Of a stretch of 15,749 nucleotides of DNA, positions 8,539 through 14,875 are shown one piece after another. A program made the translations under genes and the position numbers. Origin of the DNA: an uncultured Blautia sp. Its GTDB lineage: Bacteria; Bacillota; Clostridia; Lachnospirales; Lachnospiraceae. The stretch is taken from contig UQLX01000046.1 in NCBI GenBank assembly GCA_900541985.1, positions 1 to 15,749 of the forward strand, written 5' to 3'. A model generated the notes under the pieces. That model was not told where the DNA came from, searched no databases, and worked only from the letters and a program-made list of their open reading frames with translations. Every line of letters starts with the position of its first letter. Position 1 is the stretch's first letter.

Positions 8539-8611
8539 GCCGATGTGGCTCAATTGGCAGAGCAGCTGATTTGTAATCAGCAGGTTATCGGTTCGAGTCC
8601 GATCATCGGCT
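8539..8611 (+). tRNA. tRNA-Thr (TGT)
   Basis: A 73-nt cloverleaf. The acceptor GCCGATG (8539-8545) pairs with CATCGGC (8604-8610), with discriminator T8611. Stem GCTGA/TCAGC holds loop TTTGTAA, anticodon TGT. The T-arm includes GGTTCGAGTCC. Confidence 0.97.
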
Positions 8612-8615
8612 TTTT

Positions 8616-8689
8616 GGACCTTTAGCTCAGTTGGTTAGAGCAACCGGCTCATAACCGGTCGGTCCTGGGTTCGAGTCCCCGAAGGTCCA
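8616..8689 (+). tRNA. tRNA-Met (CAT)
   Basis: A 74-nt cloverleaf. The acceptor GGACCTT (8616-8622) pairs with AAGGTCC (8682-8688), with discriminator A8689. Stem ACCGG/CCGGT holds loop CTCATAA, anticodon CAT. It is most likely elongator Met; a lysidine-modified Ile tRNA also carries CAT in DNA and is not fully excluded. Confidence 0.93.
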
Positions 8690-8701
8690 TTTTTGTTTTT
8701 T

Positions 8702-8775
8702 GGCCCAGTGGCTCAGTTGGTTAGAGCGCCGCCCTGTCACGGCGGAGGTCGAGAGTTCGAGTCTCTTCTGGGTCG
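8702..8775 (+). tRNA. tRNA-Asp (GTC)
   Basis: A 74-nt cloverleaf. The acceptor GGCCCAG (8702-8708) pairs with CTGGGTC (8768-8774), with discriminator G8775. Stem CCGCC/GGCGG holds loop CTGTCAC, anticodon GTC. The T-arm contains GAGTTCGAGTCTC. Confidence 0.97.
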
Positions 8776-8781
8776 TTATAT

Positions 8782-8854
8782 GGGGTCTTAGCTCAGCTGG
8801 GAGAGCATCTGCCTTACAAGCAGAGGGTCATAGGTTCGAGCCCTATAGGCCCCA
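8782..8854 (+). tRNA. tRNA-Val (TAC)
   Basis: A 73-nt cloverleaf. The acceptor GGGGTCT (8782-8788) pairs with AGGCCCC (8847-8853, one wobble), with discriminator A8854. Stem TCTGC/GCAGA holds loop CTTACAA, anticodon TAC. Confidence 0.97.
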
Positions 8855-8874
8855 TATCTTTTTTTATATAATAT

Positions 8875-8960
8875 GCCGCAGTGGCGGAACAGGCAGACGC
8901 CCGGGACTTAAAATCCCGTGGGTAGTGATACCCGTACCGGTTCGATTCCGGTCTGCGGCA
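8875..8960 (+). tRNA. tRNA-Leu (TAA), integration target
   Basis: An 86-nt class II tRNA with a long variable arm (about GTGGGTAGTGATACCCGT). The acceptor GCCGCAG (8875-8881) pairs with CTGCGGC (8953-8959), with discriminator A8960. Stem CGGGA/TCCCG holds loop CTTAAAA, anticodon TAA. The last 20 bases (8941-8960) are repeated at 15424-15443, the mark of tRNA-directed integration. The gene stays complete because the element carries the replacement 3' end. Confidence 0.97.
8941..8960 (+). repeat. attL: 20-bp core at the tRNA-Leu 3' end
   Basis: TTCGATTCCGGTCTGCGGCA, identical to 15424-15443 in the same orientation. It covers the T-arm and acceptor 3' half. The bases on either side differ between copies (GG before and T after here; TA before and C after at the right end), so the core is exactly 20 bp. 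Confidence 0.9.
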
Positions 8961-8974
8961 TTGATGAAAAGTGG

Positions 8975-9011
8975 GAGAAACGTTGAATTTACAACGTTTC
9001 TCTTATTTTTT
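8975..9011 (+). terminator. Element-borne terminator for the tRNA cluster
   Basis: A perfect 11-bp stem, GAGAAACGTTG (8975-8985) and CAACGTTTCTC (8992-9002), with a 6-nt loop and TTATTTTTT (9003-9011). It lies inside the element just past attL, so the insertion brings its own stop signal for host tRNA transcription. Confidence 0.85.
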
Positions 9012-9025
9012 CCCCATCAAAAGCC

Positions 9026-9047
9026 TGATTACACTTGATTACATTTT
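9026..9047. repeat. Left-end paired TGATTACA repeats (candidate integrase arm sites)
   Basis: TGATTACA (9026-9033) and TTGATTACATTTT (9035-9047) are spaced by 10 bp between the G positions. The same pair recurs at the right end (15344-15352 and 15356-15368, G spacing 12 bp) in the same orientation. They lie about 66-80 bp from the cores and fit the arm-type sites bound by the N-terminal domain of Tn916-class integrases. Inferred from position and repetition only. Confidence 0.55.
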
Positions 9048-10291
9048 CACATATCCAGAATATCCTTCATGAGATCGGCAGTCTTTTCATTTGCTTGTTG
9101 CTGACGGATGTAGTGAAAAGTGGTTTGGGTATCGCTATGTCCTAAGAAATTAGAAAGCTGATTCACTTTAATACCACCGTCATAAAACATAGTTGCCATG
9201 GTAAAGCGTATTTGATGGCTGGAACGGTATTCTATTCCAAGTTCATTGCATAACTGCTTTAGATGGCGGTTGAAGGTGTCTGCTAAAATTGGCTTGCCAT
9301 ACCTCATAAACAAATATTCGCCTTCTGGGTAAAGTTCCAGGATTCTTTTCAGGACTTTCTGAGCCTGAGGGGTCAAGGGGATAAAGCGAAAACCTTCCCG
9401 TTGATTTCCTTTGATACGATCTTCAATATCAAAATATCTTTTCCCAAAGGTTAAGTCATCATTCATTTCCTGCCGCCTTCTGGATGAGCGGCGTATATAA
9501 ATTCGATTAAGTTGAAAATCAATATCTTCTTTTTTCAGGGAAATGATCTCACCTATTCTTAAACAAAGGAAGAAAGCTAGCTGTATACTAAGAGAATAAA
9601 TATCAGTTTTGCTGTCTAAATAAGTTATGATTTTTCGACGTTCTTCTTCTGTATAATTCTTTTTCGGTGGATTTGTCGGTTTACACCGGGTTCGGAACTG
9701 CTTATAGTCCAATTCTGCCATAGGACTGTGTGTGATAAGCTTCAGCCGCACAGCATGTTTAAAAACGCCATTCAAAAGACTTTTTACGTTTGTCATTCGC
9801 TTATAGGTAATGCTGTGATTGACGGTAATATCAAGAAAAAAGGATTCTATATCTGACATTTCCAAATCAACGACACGTTTATTACTTAAAGGATGCTTCT
9901 CTAAAAAACGTTTCCATTCATTTTGGTTCTCTTGTATGGTTTTGGCATCTGTACCGTTTTCTTTTCTCCAGTGCATCCAGCATACATATAAATCACGGAG
10001 CTGTATATTCCTTTGACTTTCTTCTTTATCCTTTTGCTTATAGTATTGTATGACTTCCTTTTCAATTTTTTCTTTACTGGATTTTGCTATCTGGCGTCTT
10101 CCGTTTGGTCTGTTTGCATCTGGAAGATAGGTGTACCAACGTCCGTTGGAACCCTGTGAGATAGCGTAATGATGCTGATTTAATATTTCCTGATTTTTCA
10201 TAGTCTCTATTTTATTCAGCACATCTTCGATATCAACCATATCATTGTCCTGCATATATTTCAATATCTTTTCAGGATTTATCTTGTTCAT
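9047..10291 (-). CDS. int: Tyrosine recombinase (integrase)
   Basis: A 414-residue integrase, about the length of Tn916 Int (405). It has an N-terminal arm-binding-like stretch (about 39-95), a core-binding SAM-like region (about 98-200) and the catalytic domain (about 212-402). Catalytic residues seen are R245 (LCLRIGEI), H359 and R362 (HQIR), H385 (LGHSDTQTTF) and the nucleophile Y394 (FHYIR). All are intact, so it should be active. Its stop codon abuts the left arm repeats. No good ribosome site precedes ATG 10291, so expression may depend on readthrough from the relaxase operon. It should insert the element into tRNA-Leu and, with a partner factor, remove it. No clear excisionase was found. 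Confidence 0.93.
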   Translation of the reverse strand: MNKINPEKILKYMQDNDMVDIEDVLNKIETMKNQEILNQHHYAISQGSNGRWYTYLPDANRPNGRRQIAKSSKEKIEKEVIQYYKQKDKEESQRNIQLRDLYVCWMHWRKENGTDAKTIQENQNEWKRFLEKHPLSNKRVVDLEMSDIESFFLDITVNHSITYKRMTNVKSLLNGVFKHAVRLKLITHSPMAELDYKQFRTRCKPTNPPKKNYTEEERRKIITYLDSKTDIYSLSIQLAFFLCLRIGEIISLKKEDIDFQLNRIYIRRSSRRRQEMNDDLTFGKRYFDIEDRIKGNQREGFRFIPLTPQAQKVLKRILELYPEGEYLFMRYGKPILADTFNRHLKQLCNELGIEYRSSHQIRFTMATMFYDGGIKVNQLSNFLGHSDTQTTFHYIRQQQANEKTADLMKDILDM

Positions 10292-10321
10292 GCCACTGTT
10301 CTTCTAACAGTACGCTTCGAT

Positions 10322-10405
10322 TCTATCAATATCTTACTACCTGAAAATATGCCTTGCTGTGCCTGGCTTTACATTACGATACGTTACGTTAGGCGTATTG
10401 ATAGA
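10322..10405. repeat. Inverted repeat between relaxase and integrase genes
   Basis: TCTATCAATA (10322-10331) and TATTGATAGA (10396-10405) form a perfect 10-bp inverted repeat spaced 64 nt apart. Between them is the short repeat-like run ACGATACGTTACGTTAGGCG. The right arm abuts AAGGAGG on the minus strand, a ribosome-like site with no ATG or GTG at a fitting distance. It could be a protein-binding site or a weak structure in the transcript; no further support. Confidence 0.3.
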
Positions 10406-10414
10406 TTTCCTCCT

Positions 10415-11554
10415 TTAAAAATAGTCTTCTAAATTTTCATTTTTTAAGCTGGCTTGATGTTTTTTTAACCATAAAAAGATGTCTTCCTTTTTTGATGATT
10501 CTTTCTTATACTTTCCCTCATACTCTATATACAACAGCTTTAAGAGTTTTTTTCCTGCATCATCCCCCCAAATATAGGAGATTTTATACAAAACGGGATA
10601 TAATCCAGAACCATTTCGCAGGTAATTTATGGATGATTTCAAGTCATTATCCCTTGGGCTGGGATTTCTTAAACGGGAAAATTGCTGATCTCCGATAATT
10701 TCCAGTAATGCTTTTGTATACTCAGTAGGTTCAGAAAACCCTTTTTCATAAAAACGGTATTTTTCTGTTATCTTTTGAGCAATAAAACTTTGTAATTCGT
10801 ATTCTGTATGAATGTTTTCTAAGAGTTCTATTGTAATTTGTTGGGCGTATGATTGGCGGAAAACAACTTCATGTCTTATCCAACTGTCACAACTTATTGC
10901 TTCCTGATAATAAGATCTTACTCCTTGGAGCTGTTCTATCCTTTTATCATAAATTCGACAAAAGCAGCGACTATGGTTTTTCCTTGACCCCAGATAAATA
11001 GTATGATATCGTCCTTCCTTATTCAAACCTTCTTTTGTTCGTATCAAATTCCGGTTTTCACAATCTCGAACAGTCAGCCTTTTCTCCGTCAATCCCCGGT
11101 AAATTACATCTGGACTAACGGATGGAGGGAAATTTTTATAATCTGCTACAAAATCAATTCTGGATAACCTTGTAACATAAGATTCACTTTGCACCATCCG
11201 AAGAAAATTAGCAACGTTTGTCCTTTTGTTATATTTTCTAAAAAAATCTGTTTGGTACATAGCCCATGCCAGTGCAGAGAAATGTATACAAATCCCCATA
11301 TTGTCGAAGGTTTCATGCCAGCTGATGCAGAAATGAAATGGCTTATCTGGAAATATTTGGCTATAAGTATAGCCCGGTTGTAGGCATTTGTCTGCGTGTA
11401 CCATTTTTCCATAAAGTTCCCCTAGCTTTGATTTATCAAGAAAAATCTGAATCATATTTTTCCTGTTTTTATTCCAGTCCAGTGTACTACTTTCTTTTGC
11501 CAGAAGTAATACGAGTGTTATTTCATCAATACTAACGCTTAGTTCTTTTTTCAT
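10415..11554 (-). CDS. Rep_trans-family relaxase / rolling-circle replication initiator (MOBT-like)
   Basis: A 379-residue protein if begun at ATG 11554, which has AAAGGA about 8 nt upstream. A longer in-frame start at ATG 11647 (410 residues) has no ribosome site and lies in the hairpin arm. Signature regions are RLSRIDFVADYK (129-140 of the 379-residue form), fitting a conserved catalytic-region motif of Rep_trans proteins, and YLGSRKNHSRCFCRIYDKR (187-205), the typical GSRK...RIYDK stretch. This is the class of Tn916 Orf20, ICEBs1 NicK and pT181 RepC. It should nick one strand at the element's oriT. The long inverted repeat directly upstream supports this. Either relaxase or initiator activity is possible. 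Confidence 0.85.
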   Translation of the reverse strand: MKKELSVSIDEITLVLLLAKESSTLDWNKNRKNMIQIFLDKSKLGELYGKMVHADKCLQPGYTYSQIFPDKPFHFCISWHETFDNMGICIHFSALAWAMYQTDFFRKYNKRTNVANFLRMVQSESYVTRLSRIDFVADYKNFPPSVSPDVIYRGLTEKRLTVRDCENRNLIRTKEGLNKEGRYHTIYLGSRKNHSRCFCRIYDKRIEQLQGVRSYYQEAISCDSWIRHEVVFRQSYAQQITIELLENIHTEYELQSFIAQKITEKYRFYEKGFSEPTEYTKALLEIIGDQQFSRLRNPSPRDNDLKSSINYLRNGSGLYPVLYKISYIWGDDAGKKLLKLLYIEYEGKYKKESSKKEDIFLWLKKHQASLKNENLEDYF

Positions 11555-11641
11555 TTTGTTGTTCCTTTCGATCATTCTTGTTTTTTGTGGAGTGGGGGTT
11601 ATTACAATACCCCCACTTGCCTGATGTGAATCTCTGTTTTT

Positions 11642-11720
11642 TTTCATGAGTAGTTTTGCTTTTCCATCCTTTCACTGCATAAGCAGTTCCGGTCTGGAAA
11701 AGCAAAACTTTCTCATGAAA
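11642..11720. repeat. Long inverted repeat, candidate oriT / double-strand origin
   Basis: Arms TTTCATGAG (11642-11650) and CTCATGAAA (11712-11720) pair, then after a small internal bulge AGTTTTGCTTTTCCA (11652-11666) pairs perfectly with TGGAAAAGCAAAACT (11695-11709). The 28-nt loop contains a small hairpin CTGC-ATAA-GCAG. Its position immediately upstream of the relaxase gene is where Tn916-type elements keep oriT. The nick site itself cannot be named from sequence. Confidence 0.6.
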
Positions 11721-12249
11721 TTCGAATGATTAGAACATCACCATGAATAGAAACTAGTTTTTTTGAGGCAACATCTGTAAAAGGACATTGTAAGTAAGTA
11801 GCTAATATACGCTCAGTTTTCCTCTGGAGATTAATCTTATCATTCTTTCCTTCACAAGCACGTGGAAGTTGAAAGTAAAATCCATTCCCATAGGCAAAAG
11901 TTTCAAAATAGTAAAGACTTTCCAGTTCCAATTTTATATTCCAGACCATACGAACAGCAGGAAGGACTACAGAAGATGCAAGCTCTTTATAGATAGCATC
12001 CATTTGAGCCGCTTGCTGTTGTGCTCGTTCTCTTGCCAAATCTTTTTGGTGTCGGAAGAATTCTGAAATAACATCCCAAAAGAATAAGGGAATTAAAATC
12101 AGAATGGGAAAAATAGGTTTTAATTGCTTAATCAGTTCACTGAGAAGGAAAAGACTTAATCCCCCAAATATAAGAAAACCGATAGCAATGTAAAATTGTT
12201 CTTTACGGGAGGGCGGAAGTTCCGCCCACCATTGTCTAATTTTCTTCAT
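11713..12249 (-). CDS. Two-TM membrane protein of the mobilization module, unknown function
   Basis: A 178-residue protein. ATG 12249 has GGAGGTGG about 7 nt upstream and replaces an upstream in-frame ATG at 12336. It has a basic N-terminus, then two membrane segments (about residues 19-40, FYIAIGFLIFGGLSLFLLSE, and 47-64, IFPILILIPLFFWDV), then a charged helical stretch and a soluble C-terminus with alternating hydrophobic strands. It sits between the small HelP-like gene and the relaxase, where the ATPase coupling gene (ConQ/Orf21) is in ICEBs1/Tn916. It has no Walker motifs, so it is not a coupling ATPase. It may anchor the relaxosome, but this is a guess. The stop codon lies inside the right arm of the oriT-like repeat. 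Confidence 0.75.
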   Translation of the reverse strand: MKKIRQWWAELPPSRKEQFYIAIGFLIFGGLSLFLLSELIKQLKPIFPILILIPLFFWDVISEFFRHQKDLARERAQQQAAQMDAIYKELASSVVLPAVRMVWNIKLELESLYYFETFAYGNGFYFQLPRACEGKNDKINLQRKTERILATYLQCPFTDVASKKLVSIHGDVLIIRIS

Positions 12250-12484
12250 AAAGTTCCACCTCCGAAATAAGAGCTTCTCGGATTTCCAGATTAATAATAA
12301 TCTGCTGTCCCGGTTTAAGTATTTTACATGATGCAATCACTTCCGGATCGAATGTCCGGAATTTCAGCTGTTCCATATCAGGCATGCCATTTTTCATCAG
12401 AGGAAAAATAAAAATATCTGCATATGACTTGCCATTTTTACTGATATGTGTCTTTATGCCGGCAAATGTGCCACCGCTCTGCAT
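12236..12484 (-). CDS. Small protein in HelP/DUF961 position
   Basis: An 82-residue protein. ATG 12484 has AGGAGGTGA just upstream; an in-frame ATG at 12535 has no such site. It has beta-strand-like alternation: GTFAGIKTH, ADIFIFPLMK, then PGQQIIINLEIREALISEV, compatible with a small OB-type fold. It overlaps the next gene by 14 nt and leads the minus-strand module. In ICEBs1 the gene at this place (helP, DUF961) aids element replication. The order is similar, but the sequence match to that family is not proven and the protein is shorter (82 versus about 120). Confidence 0.65.
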   Translation of the reverse strand: MQSGGTFAGIKTHISKNGKSYADIFIFPLMKNGMPDMEQLKFRTFDPEVIASCKILKPGQQIIINLEIREALISEVELYEEN

Positions 12485-12502
12485 ATGCTCACCTCCTATA
12501 AT

Positions 12503-12531
12503 TTGAGAAGAAGAGAGGATTATGATACAAT
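12503..12531 (+). promoter_or_regulatory. Plus-strand promoter nested in inverted repeat
   Basis: TTGAGA (12503-12508), a 17-nt spacer and TACAAT (12526-12531). The inverted repeat GGATTATGAT (12517-12526) / ATCATAATCC (12553-12562) overlaps the -10 and the start region, so a protein bound there should control this promoter. Downstream lie only structured RNA and, after 280 nt, the 199-residue gene. Confidence 0.5.
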
Positions 12532-12766
12532 ACACTTGTCAAGAGAGCTGTAATCATAATCCAGATTTACAGTTTCATAGGGAAACCCCTGTAAGAAGGG
12601 GCTTCCTTATTGTAGGAGATCGAATCCTCATTAATTTCATAATCAGGTCATCCTTTCAATTTATTTTTGGAATTCTCTTTACATATTAAAAAACTATGTT
12701 AAGATATATCCAAAACTTAAATCATTATCTATCATCAAGTATAATTATTAATAAGAAGTATGTCAT

Positions 12767-12796
12767 GGGGACAAATAAAAAAATATTTCTGTCCCT
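12767..12796 (+). promoter_or_regulatory. 5'-leader hairpin before the regulator gene
   Basis: GGGACA (12768-12773) pairs with TGTCCC (12790-12795), helped by AAATA/TATTT inside. It sits about 10 nt before GAGGAG, the ribosome site of the next gene. It might influence translation; function untested. Confidence 0.4.
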
Positions 12797-12817
12797 CAAG
12801 ATTAGAGGAGTGTAAGA

Positions 12818-13417
12818 ATGAGTGAAGGACAAAACTGGATAAAATTCGAGAAAAGTTTAAAGAAATTATCTTATAAAAAGAGAGTAGCTATAGAGCAATA
12901 TATAGGGGCTATTGGAAGTCCATCCTTAACTAAACCAATTCCTAGTAGCAAATCTATTTTGCCAAAATTATGGGAAAATTATGCAGATACTTATACAAAA
13001 CGCTGGATTAAATTACAAAATTCTTATGAAGAATTTTATGGAGATAAGATAGAAATAGAAGATTTAAAAGACAAGATGAACTTCTATTTAACAGGACGTA
13101 GACCCTTTAGGCGAAAAGGAAGTAAGGCAATTGAATTTTTAGCATTTGCTTTTCAGGTATCAGAGGAATATATTCTATACGGCAGAAGGGAAACAGAATT
13201 TATAAATGTACAACAGAGAAAGATTAAATGTATTGTTTATGATGTTGAAGAGAATACAAGACGTTTCTTTGCAAGACAAAATGATACAAAAACAGTTTTT
13301 TTGTCATTGAGTGATGTACAACAAAAAGCATTAAATCGTTTAGTTGAAAATTGGTATCGACTAGATATGTTAGAACATATGGGTATCGAAATAGAAGACG
13401 ACTTATCTTTTCTTTAA
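12818..13417 (+). CDS. Putative element regulator (HTH-like)
   Basis: A 199-residue protein with GAGGAG about 8 nt upstream of ATG 12818. No obvious named domain was recognised. Residues 79-122 (IEDLKDKMNFYLTGRRPFRRKGSKAIEFLAFAFQVSEEYILYG, start and end abbreviated) read like an XRE-type helix-turn-helix: a first helix, RRPFRRKGSKAIEFLA, and a VSEEYIL ending typical of that fold. The C-terminal part (about 130-199) is different and may bind a partner. The gene has low GC compared with neighbours, a sign of independent origin. It is transcribed away from the mobilization block and is a candidate repressor or immunity-type controller. Function is an inference. Confidence 0.6.
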   Translation: MSEGQNWIKFEKSLKKLSYKKRVAIEQYIGAIGSPSLTKPIPSSKSILPKLWENYADTYTKRWIKLQNSYEEFYGDKIEIEDLKDKMNFYLTGRRPFRRKGSKAIEFLAFAFQVSEEYILYGRRETEFINVQQRKIKCIVYDVEENTRRFFARQNDTKTVFLSLSDVQQKALNRLVENWYRLDMLEHMGIEIEDDLSFL

Positions 13418-13424
13418 GATAAGT
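13401..13424 (+). repeat. Stem-loop at the regulator gene end
   Basis: ACTTATCTT (13401-13409) pairs perfectly with AAGATAAGT (13416-13424) around a 6-nt loop that includes the first base of the stop codon. No strong T-run follows, so it may protect the 3' end of the message rather than stop transcription. Confidence 0.4.
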
Positions 13425-13502
13425 TTAGTTCAAAACGATATTTCAACATATGGCATAAGAGTAAACTTATAAAATCCTTTCCGGTAAAAGCAGGAGAGGG
13501 GA

Positions 13503-13619
13503 ATGGTATTTTTGCAATTATCTCCTGAGCTATTCTTATACACTGGTGGGATGCCGTTTTTTGAGTATACTATCACTCTAGCAGATAAATTCACCCATAT
13601 CATTACTGAAAAGCTATAA
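13503..13619 (+). CDS. Possible small protein (38 aa)
   Basis: An open frame from ATG 13503 to TAA 13617-13619 with an excellent ribosome site, AGGAG (13492-13496), 6 nt before the start. The residues begin MVFLQLSPELFLYTGG and end THIITEKL. The Shine-Dalgarno quality is the main support. No homology, signal peptide or motif was recognised. It lies between the regulator and the convergent surface-protein gene, and the inverted repeat CAGGAGA/TCTCCTG (13491-13497 and 13522-13528) overlaps its ribosome site and could sequester it. Confidence 0.35.
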   Translation: MVFLQLSPELFLYTGGMPFFEYTITLADKFTHIITEKL

Positions 13620-13683
13620 TTTAGCAGGATGTATGCCTATGGGTAAAATGCCGATTTAAAATATAGCATGAGTTAAGTCAAAT

Positions 13684-13721
13684 AAAAAAGAAATCCAGAG
13701 TTTATTCTGAATTTCTTTTTT
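13684..13721. terminator. Bidirectional terminator
   Basis: AAAAAAGAAAT (13684-13694) pairs with ATTTCTTTTTT (13711-13721), one C-A mismatch, then CAGA/TCTG. The T-run ends work in both directions, serving the plus-strand regulator side and the convergent minus-strand surface-protein gene that ends at 13736. Confidence 0.75.
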
Positions 13722-13735
13722 ATAGCGCTTATCTA

Positions 13736-14848
13736 TTATTTTCTTTTCCTAAATTTCAGTTTTACTGCTCCAATGCCAGCCAGCGCACTTCCTGCCAGCG
13801 CATAGAGGGAAGCAAAGCTTGTGGGATCGCCTGTTTTCGGTGGCTGTTTTCCTGTAGAATCATCCTGACTGTTATTTGTTTCAGAACTGTTGTTATTCTG
13901 GGAAGTATTCTCATTGTTGTTTTGAGAGTTATTCTCATTCTGGTTGTTATTTTCATTGTTGTTCTGATTGTTGTCAGGTGTTTCAGAATCCTGTTCGTCT
14001 GGGTTCTGGGGTGTCTCTGGTTCCTGCTCATCCGGGTTCTGAGGTGTTTCAGGCTCCTGTTCGTCTGGGTTCTGAGGTGTCTCAGGTTCCTGCTCGTCTG
14101 GGTTTTCTGGAATAGGCTCCCAGTGCCCTACTTCGGGGTGTTCAATAGTCTCCGTCCATGCGGGCTTATCGACCTTCCAAATTTGCTCATAAACTGCCGG
14201 TTTGTCGACAACCCACTTGTCCTCATAAACAGCTTCATGATGGATAGTCTCATCATATGCCTCTTTAACAAGAACCTGCTCATCCCAGGCTTCTTTGATA
14301 AGCTCATCCCACGCTTCTTTTACGAGAACCTGTTCATCCCATGCAGGCTTATCAACAATCCAAATTACCCTATCTCCATATCCTAAACACCCATTCAGGG
14401 CATTCTCCTGGATATGATCTGCTGCATGTCCCGTAATATCTGCTCCACAGTTGTGACAAATAGTTCTGATTTCCTCATGACCCTCTTCTGGGTGGTGAAC
14501 AGTATCATATACTGCCTCGTGATGTTTGTATTCAGCTTCGTGATGTACAGTCTTGTACTCAGCTTCATGGTGAACTACCTCATCCCATGCCTCTGTAACA
14601 AGCACATTTTCCGTATGTCCTTCTTCAGGGCTAATCAGTGCCCCATTCTCATAATGCCCTTCCTCAGGATGATTGACAGTCTCTGTCCAAGCAGGCGTGT
14701 CCACGATCCAGACAAAGCCGTCACGAATCGGTGTTTCCTTTACAGGAATAAACGGAGCAAAGTTCGCATCATCAGCAGAAACAACGCCGACACTGCCTAA
14801 GGTGATAGTCATAGCCGCCGCTAATGCAATTATCAGTTTCCTTTTCAT
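13736..14848 (-). CDS. Sortase-anchored surface protein with His/Glu/Trp repeats (element cargo)
   Basis: A 370-residue secreted protein. ATG 14848 has AGGAGG 10 nt upstream and leads straight into a signal peptide (cleavage likely after VSA, residue 25). Residues 45-245 hold degenerate repeats: WIVDKPAW, EAWDEQVLV, HHEAEY/HHEAVY, HPEEGH. Set among them is CHNCGADITGHAADH (131-145), a CxxC plus HxxxH pattern that could bind zinc, with another Cys at 154. Residues 249-291 are four 11-residue NPDEQEPETPQ units, 292-328 an Asn-rich linker, and 336-340 PPKTG followed by a hydrophobic segment and KFRKRK. PPKTG fits the (S/P)PXTG motif used by class B sortase of C. difficile. Target or ligand is unknown; metal binding or adhesion is inferred. 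Confidence 0.9.
   Translation of the reverse strand: MKRKLIIALAAAMTITLGSVGVVSADDANFAPFIPVKETPIRDGFVWIVDTPAWTETVNHPEEGHYENGALISPEEGHTENVLVTEAWDEVVHHEAEYKTVHHEAEYKHHEAVYDTVHHPEEGHEEIRTICHNCGADITGHAADHIQENALNGCLGYGDRVIWIVDKPAWDEQVLVKEAWDELIKEAWDEQVLVKEAYDETIHHEAVYEDKWVVDKPAVYEQIWKVDKPAWTETIEHPEVGHWEPIPENPDEQEPETPQNPDEQEPETPQNPDEQEPETPQNPDEQDSETPDNNQNNNENNNQNENNSQNNNENTSQNNNSSETNNSQDDSTGKQPPKTGDPTSFASLYALAGSALAGIGAVKLKFRKRK
13979..14110 (-). repeat. Four 33-bp tandem repeats with 66-bp super-period
   Basis: Units at 13979-14011, 14012-14044, 14045-14077 and 14078-14110 encode the NPDEQEPETPQ repeats. Units 1 and 3 share one spelling (plus strand TGTTTCAG...CTGTTCG) and units 2 and 4 another (TGTCTC...CTGCTC). 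This points to duplication of a two-unit block. Copy number may vary between strains. Confidence 0.85.
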
Positions 14849-14875
14849 TTGTAAATTTCCTCCTAATTGAATTTG

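Larger units (their letters stand above)
12485..12817. other. Structured control region between the divergent gene blocks
   Basis: This 333-nt gap holds the 10-bp inverted repeat, a hairpin GGAA-A-CCCC...GGGG-C-TTCC (12581-12606, partly T-rich afterwards), a pair CTGTAA/TTACAG around 12548-12573, a further CATAATC copy near 12648, and a sigma-A-like promoter TTTACA (12678-12683), 16 nt, TAAGAT (12700-12705). A hairpin (12767-12796) precedes the ribosome site. No clear minus-strand promoter could be identified for the mobilization genes. Confidence 0.5.

Noticed and set aside
8700..9038. Open frame of 112 codons
   Set aside because: It runs through three tRNA genes (Asp, Val, Leu) and a terminator, so it cannot be a real protein gene.
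10340..10412. Minus-strand short frame behind AAGGAGG starting with ATC
   Set aside because: An ATC start and 22 codons are not enough support for a gene.
11555..11647. Longer relaxase start at ATG 11647
   Set aside because: There is no ribosome site and it lies in the hairpin arm; ATG 11554 has AAAGGA at good spacing. It remains a minor possibility.
13979..14110. Regular repeats resembling a CRISPR array
   Set aside because: The 33-bp units are contiguous with no spacers and are in frame in the surface-protein gene.
13922..14386. Plus-strand frame with long hydrophobic runs
   Set aside because: It is the reverse complement of the Asn-rich and repeat region of the surface protein; composition explains it.
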